Assembly: GCF_901709675.1 (NCBI RefSeq)
Contig: NC_051097.1
Coordinates: forward strand, 565,039-629,038
Direction of reading: 5' to 3'
Length of the DNA stretch: 64,000 nucleotides
Source: Syngnathus acus
Lineage: Eukaryota; Chordata; Actinopteri; Syngnathiformes; Syngnathidae
In this document: positions 63,819 through 64,000 of the stretch, in pieces
Position numbering within the stretch: position 1 is the stretch's first letter
How the letters are laid out: each line of letters starts with the position of its first letter
Program-made: the position numbers and the translations under genes
Notes under the pieces: generated by a model
What the model saw: the letters and a program-made list of their open reading frames with translations, nothing else
The model's database searches: none
What the model was told of the DNA's origin: nothing

Positions 63819-64000
63819 ACCATAGAAAATACATTTTTAATATTTTGAAACAGTAAAACAATTCATCGTGAAATCTTTAAAAAAATGTGCACATTACTGA
63901 TCATTTTGTGTATGTACATTACTGTATAAAAATATTATTACTTCAGCATTTGGGCAGTATAAACTCTCTTTGAATATTTAAGATCTGACATCCCAACCAT
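63819..64000. other. Derlin intron continues
   Basis: AT-rich sequence after the Rex3 target duplication. No exon is seen before the window ends. Confidence 0.5.

Overview
The window is genomic DNA from a bony fish, almost certainly a teleost. The evidence is the transposon mix: a Rex3 (RTE-type) LINE, several L2/CR1-group LINEs ending in (ATT)n, Tc1-like and Tigger-like elements, many hAT elements with perfect 8-bp target-site duplications (TSDs), a vertebrate-type Copia, a BEL/Pao element, tRNA-headed SINEs and long CA/TG repeats. Nothing looks bacterial. Host coding sequence is very sparse. The only host exon I recognise is a 66-nt derlin exon (46614-46679, + strand) with consensus splice sites. 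A possible spliced gene lies on the minus strand at 16.7-17.7 kb, next to a 300-codon open frame at 17.9-18.8 kb that resembles the N-terminal part of MULE-type transposases.

Layout. 0.2-3.7 kb: a broken hAT/Tigger composite joined to a minus-strand LINE that lacks its 3' end. 3.7-6.4 kb: half of a minus-strand Copia element with one LTR and a tRNA-half-type primer site. 6.4-6.8 kb: a complete SINE with 13-bp TSDs. 7.7-8.35 kb: an identical 309-bp tandem duplication. 8.35-10.1 kb: an open but 5'-truncated LINE reverse transcriptase. 10.2-13.9 kb: two hAT elements and an endogenous-retrovirus relic (integrase tail, polypurine tract, LTR). 13.9-14.4 kb: a palindromic AGACGTCT satellite and a 40-bp palindrome. 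14.6-19 kb: a SINE, the candidate gene region and a LINE tail. 19.2-24.7 kb: two satellites, one split by a Tc1-like element that itself holds an LTR insertion holding a hAT. 24.9-25.6 kb: a 346-bp tandem duplication.

26.4-32.5 kb is one Tigger-type element (26395-31969) containing a second (27510-31897), which contains a hAT, a CA repeat, a THAP-encoding two-gene DNA transposon and another MITE. 33-45.5 kb is a third Tigger-type element (33975-45534) inflated by two LINEs, an LTR-like region, a hAT with an internal Tigger, a MITE and SINEs.

From 46992 to 63810 a near full-length Rex3 (TSD TCTTTCAC) sits in the derlin intron. Its endonuclease is split by a BEL/Pao element (TSD GTTCC, 47505-59809) and its reverse transcriptase by a hAT (TSD GGGTGCTT), which is itself split by another hAT (TSD CTCTAAAT). 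The BEL element carries an L2 fragment fused in frame to its protease, and a 3.7-kb L2 flanked exactly by a roughly 625-bp direct repeat. The order of insertion can be read from the TSDs. All of this is by eye; no alignment or database search was run.
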